Assembly: GCF_015767435.1 (NCBI RefSeq)
Contig: NZ_JADWOV010000255.1
Location: 62,001 to 126,000 of the forward strand
Reading direction: 5' to 3'
Length of the DNA: 64,000 bases
Origin: Polaribacter sp. BAL334
GTDB taxonomy: Bacteria > Bacteroidota > Bacteroidia > Flavobacteriales > Flavobacteriaceae
Part shown: positions 10,201-16,966 of the stretch, piece by piece
Numbering within the stretch: the stretch's first letter is position 1
How the letters are laid out: the number at the start of each line of letters is the position of its first letter
Notes under the pieces: model-generated
The model's database searches: none
The model's input: only the letters and a program-made list of their open reading frames with translations
Told to the model about the DNA's origin: nothing
Position numbers and translations under genes: made by a program

Positions 10201-10237
10201 ACAGTATCGTAATCAATAAAAAGTAAAATTGTTTCAT
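7229..10237 (-). CDS. Large T9SS-secreted protein with lamin-tail domain
   Basis: A 1002-residue secreted protein with a signal peptide ending in FSFGQ. Residues about 20-235 resemble a concanavalin-like or PEP-CTERM-type beta-sandwich (NENFDYGATPGDL at its start). At about 240-335 is the same beta module as in 5259-6935 (IPEGTDITFTASDTADGG). A lamin-tail domain follows at about 336-500 (LVMNEIFYDV, DANGDGLRDAGDDEFIEF, RHVFPSGSIIP). Beyond it are beta-rich repeats typical of flavobacterial surface proteins. The last 70 residues form a T9SS sorting domain (MYTILGKQVMQ, GMYIIQLE, KIVLE). It is the first gene of the minus-strand run and has a pair of ATACCAATT repeats in its upstream region, so it may be directly controlled by the neighbouring MocR regulator. 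Function unknown. Confidence 0.8.
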   Translation of the reverse strand: MKQFYFLLITILFSSFSFGQTLLNENFDYGATPGDLTTITTNWTGFSGTGPIGYISTSLSMTDYPSSGIGGSVTIDDVSEDAERSFTAVTSGVVYASALFNASSVSSGANGTYFFTLRQGSGYHSLIYTKTDGSGGMVFGVRETTSDSAGTIFGSTSFALNTTYLLVLKYDFTAGATSLYVLPAISLTEPVTAEVSTNSGTDATSLGGVAFRQATGGPNATIDGIRVGTSWAGIMVASELVLGEVTTTCNSRGSGDTDDTYNATIDFIGGLNGNDFVLTTNAGTIGGDSPTSSSTGTITISNIPEGTDITFTASDTADGGTTSKTKNIDSPACIPLVMNEIFYDVTGGDVGDANGDGLRDAGDDEFIEFVNTSGAPLDISGYKIYVTNAEPRHVFPSGSIIPANGYLVVFGDVTPTGSFGGAIVQVASTNALGLINSGVIINVTNSNDDVIETYDYTSFGSNPDQSITRNPKATGDFVLHSSVVGGNPYFSPGLDADKITIWTGAVDTDWDTAGNWDNGVSTSSMSAIIKDVASYPIAAGAVNVAYLDIKANASVTINGAVTNSNPITLYSGATLIAQTSVSGSVTYKRNLPTTDSWYLVSSPVAGETIEDLIANHTFATGTPPNIGFSTFNNTGAAWTYATDALTGSVMNGKGYSVRLASPGDISFTGTANTSDVTFPLTQGTNNYNLVGNPFTSFINSTTFLTNEAANVELTFWMWNGTSYDTRTTGTSPNFKIAPGQAFFVEAKTTNNVTFTEALQSHEAADTFQKSTNTSPEVKLLVSEGSQSRKLEVFYIEGTTKGFDNGFDGKMFGGVTDNFSIFSELVSENVGVKYAIQSLPNSDLETMIVPVGIKAAAGKEITFTADAMNLPGDTKVFLEDRLTNIITRLDEANSSYKVTLNDALNGTGRFFLHTKASGVLSTDEVALQNTSIYAINNSTLRVVGLPSGNANVKMYTILGKQVMQTSFSSTGVKDISLPKLATGMYIIQLETATGKLNKKIVLE

Positions 10238-10311
10238 AGTAATAAGTTGATTAAATTAATTTTAGCGATGAAATATCCCATAAAATTATATGAAACAGCA
10301 CGTTACAATAG

Positions 10312-10343
10312 ATACCAATTAAATAAAATTATTAATACCAATT
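10312..10343. promoter_or_regulatory. Direct-repeat pair, putative MocR operator (site 1)
   Basis: ATACCAATT occurs at 10312-10320 and again at 10335-10343, 23 bp start to start, about 75-105 bp upstream of the start of the large T9SS gene at 10237. The same repeat with the same spacing lies near three other promoters of this locus. Confidence 0.7.
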
Positions 10344-10356
10344 TTATTTTAGAAAT

Positions 10357-11853
10357 TTAGCCAACAATATGTACAAGTTGTTTTACCTTTTTTTCAAGCA
10401 TTCCTGGCCTTACAGAGGAGAATCCTAAAATAAGACCCTGCTGTCTTTGATGCTGAATAAAACACTTGCTTAAAGAGTGTGTTGTAATTTCGGCATCTTT
10501 TAATTTTTTAATTATGAGGGCTTCTTCTTTTTGGGAAATTGTTTTCCTAAAATTTGCTACCATGTGCAAACTAGAAAAATGTTGATTATGAATAACCATG
10601 TTATCACTTTTATTAAATTCCGAGAGAAAAAGCGCTTGTCTTTCTTGTGCAACTTCAATGACGTTTTTTAAATGTTGGTACAAATAATTACGCTCAATAA
10701 ATTCACTCATAACCATTTGCACTGAAGGTGACACAAAACGATGCGAAAATTCTTGCAAAGCTTCTACAGCTTTAATTAAGTATTTTGGAACAATCATATA
10801 TCCCAAACGTATTGAAGGATGCAATAATCGATTAAAAGTTCCCATATAAATAGTACGATCTTCGGTGTCTAAACTGTAAATACTCGGAATTTTATTAAAG
10901 TGATTTGCTACTTCATTTTCGTAATCATTTTCAATAATAAACGCTTTGTTTTGTGATGCCCAGGCCAAAAGTTCTTTTCTTCTAGTGAGGCTCATTTTTG
11001 TTCCTAAAGGATAATGATTGGATGGAGTTACGTGAACTAACTTCGGATTTAAATGATTTAAATCATTCATTTTATGCATGTTAATTCCGTTTTCGTCAGT
11101 TGTTACAGGCAGTAAATTTGCTTGAATACTTTTAAATAAAAAATGCACATTTGGAAAAGCAGGATCTTCTATGATTACATTATCTCCTTTATCTAATAAA
11201 ACATTTCCAATTAAATATAGTGATTGTAAAGAGCCAGAAACAACCATAATTTGATTGTAATCGCACTTAATATTTCTGCTAATATTTAAGTAATTACTAA
11301 TGCTTTTTTTTAGAGGATCAATACCTGTTGAGCGCTCATAAGATAAGTTTGATGATTTTACAAATCGCCAATAACTATTCAATAAATTTTTCCATTGATT
11401 GATTGGAAAGATGTCTAAAGGAGGAAGTCCTGGTCTAAATGCAACACTTGTTCCCATGGATCTATTGTATTCTGAAAAAATAGTTAAAAACGATTTTCCT
11501 TGGCTAGAAATTTCAGGATATCTATCAGTATCAATTGGTTGTTGCGTTGTTTCTGTGTCTTTTTTATCGGAAATATCATAATTTATTTTAAATCCAGAGC
11601 CAGTTTTAGATACAATTAGTTTTTCGAGTTGTAATAATTCGTATGATTTTAAAACAGTTGTTCTAGAAATTGCCAACTCATCAGCCAATATTCTGGTTGA
11701 TGGTAAAGCCCAATCATGAGGCAATTCAATCGTTTTTATACAATCTTTAATGGCCTTATAAAGTAGAATGTATTTATTCTTATGAGGTTTTTTTTGCTGT
11801 TTTTCTAAAGATTTCTTAATTCTTTCAATAGTAAAAGCATAATTGGTATTCAT
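10357..11853 (-). CDS. MocR-family (GntR-type HTH plus aminotransferase-like) regulator with Arg at the PLP-lysine site
   Basis: A 498-residue transcription regulator. Residues 10-93 are a GntR winged helix (LPSTRILADELAISRTTVLKSYELL, then TGSGFKI). Residues about 130-498 are a fold-type-I aminotransferase-like domain (FRPGLPPLDIFPINQW, VVSGSLQSLYLIG, VTPSNHYPLGTKMS, ENDYENEV with D310, MGTFNRLLHPSIRLGY). MocR proteins normally carry a PLP-binding Lys in TFSK; here the codon is CGA, giving R342, so covalent PLP binding is doubtful. The aspartate that contacts the pyridine nitrogen is kept. The ATG overlaps one AATTGGTATT repeat and a second lies 23 bp upstream, which suggests autoregulation. 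It is divergent from the serine hydrolase at 11982. Confidence 0.9.
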   Translation of the reverse strand: MNTNYAFTIERIKKSLEKQQKKPHKNKYILLYKAIKDCIKTIELPHDWALPSTRILADELAISRTTVLKSYELLQLEKLIVSKTGSGFKINYDISDKKDTETTQQPIDTDRYPEISSQGKSFLTIFSEYNRSMGTSVAFRPGLPPLDIFPINQWKNLLNSYWRFVKSSNLSYERSTGIDPLKKSISNYLNISRNIKCDYNQIMVVSGSLQSLYLIGNVLLDKGDNVIIEDPAFPNVHFLFKSIQANLLPVTTDENGINMHKMNDLNHLNPKLVHVTPSNHYPLGTKMSLTRRKELLAWASQNKAFIIENDYENEVANHFNKIPSIYSLDTEDRTIYMGTFNRLLHPSIRLGYMIVPKYLIKAVEALQEFSHRFVSPSVQMVMSEFIERNYLYQHLKNVIEVAQERQALFLSEFNKSDNMVIHNQHFSSLHMVANFRKTISQKEEALIIKKLKDAEITTHSLSKCFIQHQRQQGLILGFSSVRPGMLEKKVKQLVHIVG

Positions 11854-11873
11854 TTTTTAAAAAAATTGGTATT
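11841..11873. promoter_or_regulatory. Direct-repeat pair over the MocR start codon, putative operator (site 2)
   Basis: AATTGGTATT at 11841-11850 and 11864-11873, 23 bp start to start. The first copy lies inside the coding sequence: read on the minus strand it supplies codons 2-4 (Asn-Thr-Asn), directly after the start ATG at 11851-11853. Binding here would block the regulator's own expression and could affect the divergent gene at 11982. Confidence 0.7.
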
Positions 11874-11981
11874 GCTAAAGTACTAAAAATTAAACGTACT
11901 TTATTGTTTATTTTTTATGATGTTAAAACACATTTTAAAAATGAATTTTACGAGTAGCTTTTTTAAAGTAAACAATAAAAC

Positions 11982-13064
11982 ATGAAAAAATTCAAATTTA
12001 TAAAAACACTTTTGCTTGTTGGTTTTGCAATTATACTTACAAGTGGTTATAGAATAGTGCCACAAAATGGTATCACTTCTTTTAAAGAAACAAAAGGATA
12101 TTCAATTAGTAAATTAGATACATTAAGAGATTTTTTAAAAAAAAGTGGTGCATCTTCTATGATGATAATGTTGGATGGAAAGGTTGTTTTTGATTGGGGA
12201 AATACCGATGAAAAACACGTTATACATTCCATCAGAAAACCACTAATTCACGCTTTATTAGGAATCGCAGTTGATCAAAAAAAAATTGATACTTCAATGA
12301 CACTAAAGGATTTAGGATTGCAAGATATTCATCCTGAATTATCTGAATTGGAATTATCTGCAAGAATAGCAGATTTGTTAAAATCAAAATCTGGCGTTTA
12401 TCATTTGTCATCTGCAATGACTAAAAACATGATAAAAAACCTTCCAAAAAGAAATTCATTCAAACCTGGAGAGCATTATTTTTACAATAATTGGGATTTT
12501 AATACTTTAGGAGCAATCCTCGAAAAACAAACTGGTAAAACTATTTATCAATTATTTTTAAATCAGATTGCAATACCTTTAGGAATGAGAGATTATAAAG
12601 GATTGTATAAAAATATTGATGGAGATGCTAACGAAAATGAAGATGTTTCTGAAGTTGATGGCTATTATAAACATCAAAAAAGCAAGTCAAAATATCCTGC
12701 ATATCATTTTAGAATGTCAAGTCGTGATTTAGCGCTTTTGGGACAGCTTTATTTAAATGATGGTGTTTGGAATGGGCAACAAATAGTATCAAAAGAGTGG
12801 ATAAACATTAGTAAAAAACCCTATTCAATAATTGATGATAAAAAGGGGATTGCTTATGGCATGTTATGGCGATTAAAATTAGCTGAAAATGGCAAGGATG
12901 TTTTGTCTTTTTATCATACAGGTCTTGAAATGCAAATATTGGCAATTTATCCAGATTCAAAAATGGTAATTGTTCATAGGGTAAATACAGAAAAAAAGTA
13001 CCAATACAACAAAGACGATTTAGAAAAAACGTTGCAGCTTGTTTTTGATTCTAAGATAAAATAA
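11982..13064 (+). CDS. Serine hydrolase, class C beta-lactamase family
   Basis: A 360-residue exported enzyme of the beta-lactamase/penicillin-binding-like fold. It has a signal sequence (LLLVGFAIILTSG). The SxxK motif is SIRK in HSIRKPLIHALLGIA, the second motif is YNNW in EHYFYNNWDFNTLG, and a KTG-like HTG occurs near the C-terminus in FYHTGLEMQ. These three motifs in this order define the fold. Members include esterases, D-aminopeptidases and peptidases, so the substrate cannot be assigned. It is divergent from the MocR gene, about 110 bp from the repeat pair at 11841-11873, and convergent with the tartrate dehydrogenase gene, with a strong terminator between them. Confidence 0.8.
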   Translation: MKKFKFIKTLLLVGFAIILTSGYRIVPQNGITSFKETKGYSISKLDTLRDFLKKSGASSMMIMLDGKVVFDWGNTDEKHVIHSIRKPLIHALLGIAVDQKKIDTSMTLKDLGLQDIHPELSELELSARIADLLKSKSGVYHLSSAMTKNMIKNLPKRNSFKPGEHYFYNNWDFNTLGAILEKQTGKTIYQLFLNQIAIPLGMRDYKGLYKNIDGDANENEDVSEVDGYYKHQKSKSKYPAYHFRMSSRDLALLGQLYLNDGVWNGQQIVSKEWINISKKPYSIIDDKKGIAYGMLWRLKLAENGKDVLSFYHTGLEMQILAIYPDSKMVIVHRVNTEKKYQYNKDDLEKTLQLVFDSKIK

Positions 13065-13100
13065 GGCTGCTATTCTAAAAATTTTAAGGTTAAAATTCAT

Positions 13101-13135
13101 ATAATAGTTTCATTAAATTTTAATGAAACTATTAT
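13101..13135 (+). terminator. Terminator between convergent genes
   Basis: Perfect 15-bp inverted repeat, arms 13101-13115 (ATAATAGTTTCATTA) and 13121-13135, 5-nt loop, followed by a T-run on the plus strand. The left arm overlaps the stop codon of the dehydrogenase gene (13113), so both convergent transcripts end within the same structure. Confidence 0.8.
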
Positions 13136-14186
13136 TTTTTATAATGTTTATGAGTTCATTGGTTACTTCAGTAGTTGTTGCAGTACCTCCCAAATCTCTT
13201 GTTAAAACTTTTCTAGAAAAGGTAAGTGTTTCAATAGCATCCATTAATAATTTTGCTGCTTCAAGTTCTCCTAAATGCGCTAACATCATTGCACCTGTCC
13301 AAAAACAAGCAATAGGATTTGCAATATTTTTACCAGCAATATCTGGTGCGCTTCCATGCACAGGCTCAAACATACTTGGAAATATTTTTTCTGGATTAAT
13401 ATTTCCTCCAGCAGCAATACCAATTCCACCAACAACAGCAGGTCCTAAATCAGACAGAATATCCCCAAATAAGTTACTAGCAACAACCACATCAAACCAT
13501 TCAGGATGCTGAACAAAATGCGCACATAAAATATCAATATGAAATTGGTTTTTTTCAACATTTGGGTAGGCTGTTCCAATTTCTTTAAAACGTTCATCCC
13601 AATACGTCATAGTGTGTATAATACCATTTGATTTTGTTGCGCTTGTTATTTTATTGTTTCTTTTTTGCGCCAACTCAAAGGCATATTTCATTACCCTATC
13701 AACACCTTTTTTGGTAAAAATACTTTCTTGTTTTACCATTTCATTCTCAGTGCCTTCATTAAATCTTCCTCCAATATTCGAGTATTCGCCTTCGCTATTT
13801 TCTCTAACAATCATATAATCAACATTTCCAATATTTTTTAAAGGAGAATCTACACCTTTCAAGAGTCTAACAGGGCGTAAATTTATATATTGATCAAAAG
13901 CTCTTCGAATTGGAATTAACAAACCCCAAAGCGAAATATGGTCAGGAACCCCAGGATACCCTACAGCTCCTAAAAAAATTGAGTCACAATCACGCAATTT
14001 CTCTAAACCATCATCTGGCATCATTTTACCTACTTTTGCAAAATTTTTGCAAGAATAATCGTAGTGTTTATAGGCAAGTTGAAATCCAAATGTAACTGCT
14101 AAAACATCAAGTACTTTTATAGAAGCTGGTATTACTTCATTTCCAATACCATCTCCAGGTACTACTGCTATTTCATATTTGTTCAT
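13113..14186 (-). CDS. Tartrate/D-malate dehydrogenase-type beta-decarboxylating dehydrogenase
   Basis: A 357-residue NAD-dependent enzyme of the isopropylmalate/isocitrate dehydrogenase family, in the tartrate/D-malate branch. The nucleotide-binding start AVVPGDGIGNEV, the substrate-site arginines in INLRPVRLL, IVRENSEGEYSNIGGR (IPMDH proper has a TGGIYFG-like motif here), the lysine in ATKSNGI, the metal aspartates in NLFGDILSDL, and EPVHGSAPDIAGKNIANP are all present. It would oxidise a 2-hydroxy dicarboxylate with loss of CO2. No leu genes are nearby, which argues against leucine synthesis. Two AATACCAA(A/T)T repeats lie 50-82 bp upstream. The likely partners are the dicarboxylate symporter and esterase on the other side of that intergenic region. 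Confidence 0.85.
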   Translation of the reverse strand: MNKYEIAVVPGDGIGNEVIPASIKVLDVLAVTFGFQLAYKHYDYSCKNFAKVGKMMPDDGLEKLRDCDSIFLGAVGYPGVPDHISLWGLLIPIRRAFDQYINLRPVRLLKGVDSPLKNIGNVDYMIVRENSEGEYSNIGGRFNEGTENEMVKQESIFTKKGVDRVMKYAFELAQKRNNKITSATKSNGIIHTMTYWDERFKEIGTAYPNVEKNQFHIDILCAHFVQHPEWFDVVVASNLFGDILSDLGPAVVGGIGIAAGGNINPEKIFPSMFEPVHGSAPDIAGKNIANPIACFWTGAMMLAHLGELEAAKLLMDAIETLTFSRKVLTRDLGGTATTTEVTNELINIIKNNSFIKI

Positions 14187-14235
14187 TTTTTGTCTATTTT
14201 TTGTTCCAAATGTAATGGGATGCTTTTATTAAAAA

Positions 14236-14268
14236 AATACCAAATACAAAATAAATTAAATACCAATT
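14236..14268. promoter_or_regulatory. Direct-repeat pair upstream of the dehydrogenase, putative MocR operator (site 3)
   Basis: AATACCAAAT at 14236-14245 and AATACCAATT at 14259-14268, 23 bp start to start, upstream of the gene starting at 14186. One base of the first copy deviates from the consensus. Confidence 0.65.
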
Positions 14269-14401
14269 GAATGATCCGATTTTAATCTTTAAGGCTACTT
14301 TTACACTTTAGTAGTTTGTTTTAAAAGGTTTTTAATGGTTTGTAGTATATATTTTTCTGATTTTGCTAGTGTTTCAGATATATATAAAACAATAAATCAT
14401 T

Positions 14402-14434
14402 AATTGGTATTAATTATTTATAAAAATTGGTATT
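14402..14434. promoter_or_regulatory. Direct-repeat pair upstream of the esterase-symporter operon, putative MocR operator (site 4)
   Basis: AATTGGTATT at 14402-14411 and 14425-14434, again exactly 23 bp apart, 35 bp before the ATG at 14469. Both copies are perfect, and their orientation is opposite to site 3, which matches the divergent gene. Confidence 0.7.
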
Positions 14435-14468
14435 CTTAAAATAGCAAGAACTGTCCTTAATTTACCTC

Positions 14469-15404
14469 ATGAAAAATTTAGCTTCAGCTGCAAGCATCAT
14501 TTTGGTTTTATTCATATCATTTTTTTTGATGACATGCGCTGATGTTTCAAATTCATTTTTGGATGAACCAGAAATTCTAACTGAAAATACTGTTGGTGAG
14601 GGTTTTTTTAAATATTCAGGGTATGCTCCTTTTGCAAATAAAGTGATGAATGTCTACTACTATATTCCTGCAAATACCAATTCAAATACTTCCATTTTAT
14701 TTGTTTTTCATGGCACAGGAAGAAATGCAAAAGATTATAGAGATGCAATGATTTCAAAAGCTACTCAGCATAATTTTATTGTCATTACTCCTGAGTTTTC
14801 AGTAGCTAATTTTCCTGATGGTGATAGTTTTAATCTTGGAAATGTTTTTATAGATGGTGATAATCCTTCTGCATCAACTTTGAATCCTGAAAGTGAATGG
14901 ACGTTTTCTGTAATAGAACCTTTATTTGATTTTGTTAAACAAAGCATTCACAATACTTCTGAGAAATATCATATTTTTGGACATTCAGCAGGTGCACAAT
15001 TTGCACATCGTTTTGTCATGTTTAAAACAAATGCACGTTTTGATAAAGTGGTTGCATCTGCTTCAGGTTGGTACACAGTTCCAGGATTTACTATTTCATT
15101 CCCTTATGGATATAAAGATTCACCATTAGAAACAATATCTTTATCAAATTTATTTCAAAAAAAATTGATGATTCAAATTGGAGATTTAGACAATGACCCA
15201 AATTCATCTGGATTAAGACACAATCAATTTGCAGATGCACAAGGATTGCATAGATTTGATAGAGCAGTGTATTTTTTTGATGAGGCTTCAGAAATAGCAG
15301 ATTCAAATAAGTTGCAATTTCAATGGCAATTATACATCAATAAAGGAGTAGATCACAACTATGTTATTGCATCAAAAAATGCAGCAGATTTAATTTTTAA
15401 GTAA
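14469..15404 (+). CDS. Alpha/beta-hydrolase lipoprotein (esterase or polyester depolymerase-like)
   Basis: A 311-residue exported hydrolase. The signal sequence ends in FLMTC, a lipobox, so it is probably lipid-anchored. Fold marks: ILFVFHGTGRNAKDYRDAM (oxyanion-loop region), the nucleophile elbow GHSAG in IFGHSAGAQFAHRF, an acid in LMIQIGDLDNDP and a histidine in GVDHNYV. The layout resembles feruloyl esterases and PHB-depolymerase-like enzymes. It is 15 bp upstream of a dicarboxylate symporter and near a hydroxy-dicarboxylate dehydrogenase, which suggests that it frees such an acid from an ester outside the cytoplasm. That role is inference. The promoter region carries the 23-bp-spaced repeat pair. 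Confidence 0.8.
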   Translation: MKNLASAASIILVLFISFFLMTCADVSNSFLDEPEILTENTVGEGFFKYSGYAPFANKVMNVYYYIPANTNSNTSILFVFHGTGRNAKDYRDAMISKATQHNFIVITPEFSVANFPDGDSFNLGNVFIDGDNPSASTLNPESEWTFSVIEPLFDFVKQSIHNTSEKYHIFGHSAGAQFAHRFVMFKTNARFDKVVASASGWYTVPGFTISFPYGYKDSPLETISLSNLFQKKLMIQIGDLDNDPNSSGLRHNQFADAQGLHRFDRAVYFFDEASEIADSNKLQFQWQLYINKGVDHNYVIASKNAADLIFK

Positions 15405-15419
15405 GTAAAAAAGTAATAT

Positions 15420-16883
15420 ATGAAGTTAACAAAGCAAAATATTGGCCTACTACTTGGTCCTTTAAGTTTTATCATAATCAAGTATTTTTTTCATCCTGAA
15501 GGATTATCAGTAGAAGCAAATGCCATACTTGGTAGTGCAGTTTGGATTGCCATTTGGTGGATCACAGAAGCAATTCCGATTGCAGTAACAGCGTTATTAC
15601 CAATCATTCTTTTTCCATTATCTGGAGGTTTGGGTCTCAATGAAACTACAGCTTCTTACGGTCACAAATATGTATTTCTTTATATTGGTGGATTTATTTT
15701 AGCAATCGCCATCGAAAAATGGAAATTGCATAAAAGAATTGCTTTAACCATCATCAAAATTGTAGGTACCAATGTCAATTTTATCATTTTAGGATTTATG
15801 ATTGCGACTGCTTTTTTATCCATGTGGATTTCAAATACGGCATCTGCAGTCATGATTTTACCAGTTGGAATGGCCATTGTTTCGCAGTTAAAAGACAATC
15901 CTGCTACAAGTGAAAACGAAAACATGATTTTCGGAAAAGCCTTAATGTTGGCAATTGCATATAGCGCTTCTATTGGCGGAATTTCAACCTTGATTGGAAC
16001 GCCTCCAAATTTGGTGTTGGCAGGTGTCATCAAACAAACGTATGATATTGAAATCACCTTTTTTCAGTGGTTTATTTTTGGATTTCCAATAGCAATCATA
16101 CTATTATTTTTATGTTGGATCTATTTAACACGATTTGCTTTTCAATTCAAGCAAAAAGAATTTCCTGGTGGAAGACAAGAAATTAAAAAGCAATTGCAAG
16201 AATTGGGGCCTATTTCTTATGAAGAGAAAGCCGTTTTTTTAGTTTTTTTATTGACCGCTTTTTCTTGGATTACACGATCTTTTTTATTAGAAAGTTTTAT
16301 TCCAACAATTGATGATACCATTATTGCAATTTTCTTCGCAATTCTGTTATTCATTGTACCCTCAAAAAATAAAAGCGTCAAATTAATGGCCTGGGAAGAT
16401 GCTGTAAAATTACCTTGGGGAATTGTGTTGCTTTTTGGTGGTGGAATGGCGTTGGCTTTGGGTTTTGAAACGAGTGGTTTGGCAGTTTGGATTGGTCATC
16501 AAATGACTTCTTTAGAATCATTTTCACTATTGATTTTACTCTTGATTTTAGTAGCTTCTGTGAACTTTTTGACAGAAATTACGTCAAATTTAGCCACTAC
16601 AGCAATGTTATTGCCAGTATTAGTTTCATTGGCAGCTGCACTTGGTTTGCATCCTTTTTATTTATTGATTGGCGCAACATTGGCAGCTTCATGTGCCTTT
16701 ATGTTGCCAGTGGCCACACCTCCAAATGCAGTGGTTTTTGGTTCAGGATATTTAAAAATTGAAGATATGGTAAAAAAAGGGTTTGTTTTAAACCTTATAT
16801 CCATTCTTTTAGTTACCTTTTTTGTCTACTATTTATTGCCAGTCATTTGGGATTTACCAGAAATTACAGCGTTAAAAAAATAA
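15420..16883 (+). CDS. DASS/SLC13-family sodium:dicarboxylate symporter
   Basis: A 487-residue inner-membrane carrier with about 11-12 hydrophobic segments. The family's two related substrate/sodium motifs are visible: MWISNTASAVMILPVGMA in the first half and TEITSNLATTAMLLPV in the second. Other typical segments are WWITEAIPIAVTALLPI near the start and FMLPVATPPNAVVFGSG near the end. It should import di- or tricarboxylates with sodium, which fits a marine organism. It is the second gene of the operon with the lipoprotein esterase. The dehydrogenase at 13113-14186 is a likely next step for the imported acid. Confidence 0.9.
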   Translation: MKLTKQNIGLLLGPLSFIIIKYFFHPEGLSVEANAILGSAVWIAIWWITEAIPIAVTALLPIILFPLSGGLGLNETTASYGHKYVFLYIGGFILAIAIEKWKLHKRIALTIIKIVGTNVNFIILGFMIATAFLSMWISNTASAVMILPVGMAIVSQLKDNPATSENENMIFGKALMLAIAYSASIGGISTLIGTPPNLVLAGVIKQTYDIEITFFQWFIFGFPIAIILLFLCWIYLTRFAFQFKQKEFPGGRQEIKKQLQELGPISYEEKAVFLVFLLTAFSWITRSFLLESFIPTIDDTIIAIFFAILLFIVPSKNKSVKLMAWEDAVKLPWGIVLLFGGGMALALGFETSGLAVWIGHQMTSLESFSLLILLLILVASVNFLTEITSNLATTAMLLPVLVSLAAALGLHPFYLLIGATLAASCAFMLPVATPPNAVVFGSGYLKIEDMVKKGFVLNLISILLVTFFVYYLLPVIWDLPEITALKK

Positions 16884-16929
16884 TACGTTTAGGATTTTTA
16901 ACTAAAAAGTCATTTTTTTTTGCAGTTAG

Positions 16930-16966
16930 TTCTACTCCCCTCCTTTGGAGGGGTTGGGGGAGGCTT
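16930..16966. repeat. GC-rich hairpin repeat after the ABC-F gene
   Basis: ctCCCCTCCTTTGGAGGGG followed by ttgggggaggctttta. The hairpin abuts the stop of the minus-strand gene at 16967. A near copy (TCTCCCCTTTGGGGAG then agaggggctttta) abuts the accD stop at 62398. Probably a dispersed terminator-like element. Confidence 0.6.

Noticed and set aside
13113..14186. Dehydrogenase considered as leuB
   Set aside because: The substrate loop reads ENSEGEYSNIGG rather than the IPMDH pattern, and no leucine genes are adjacent.
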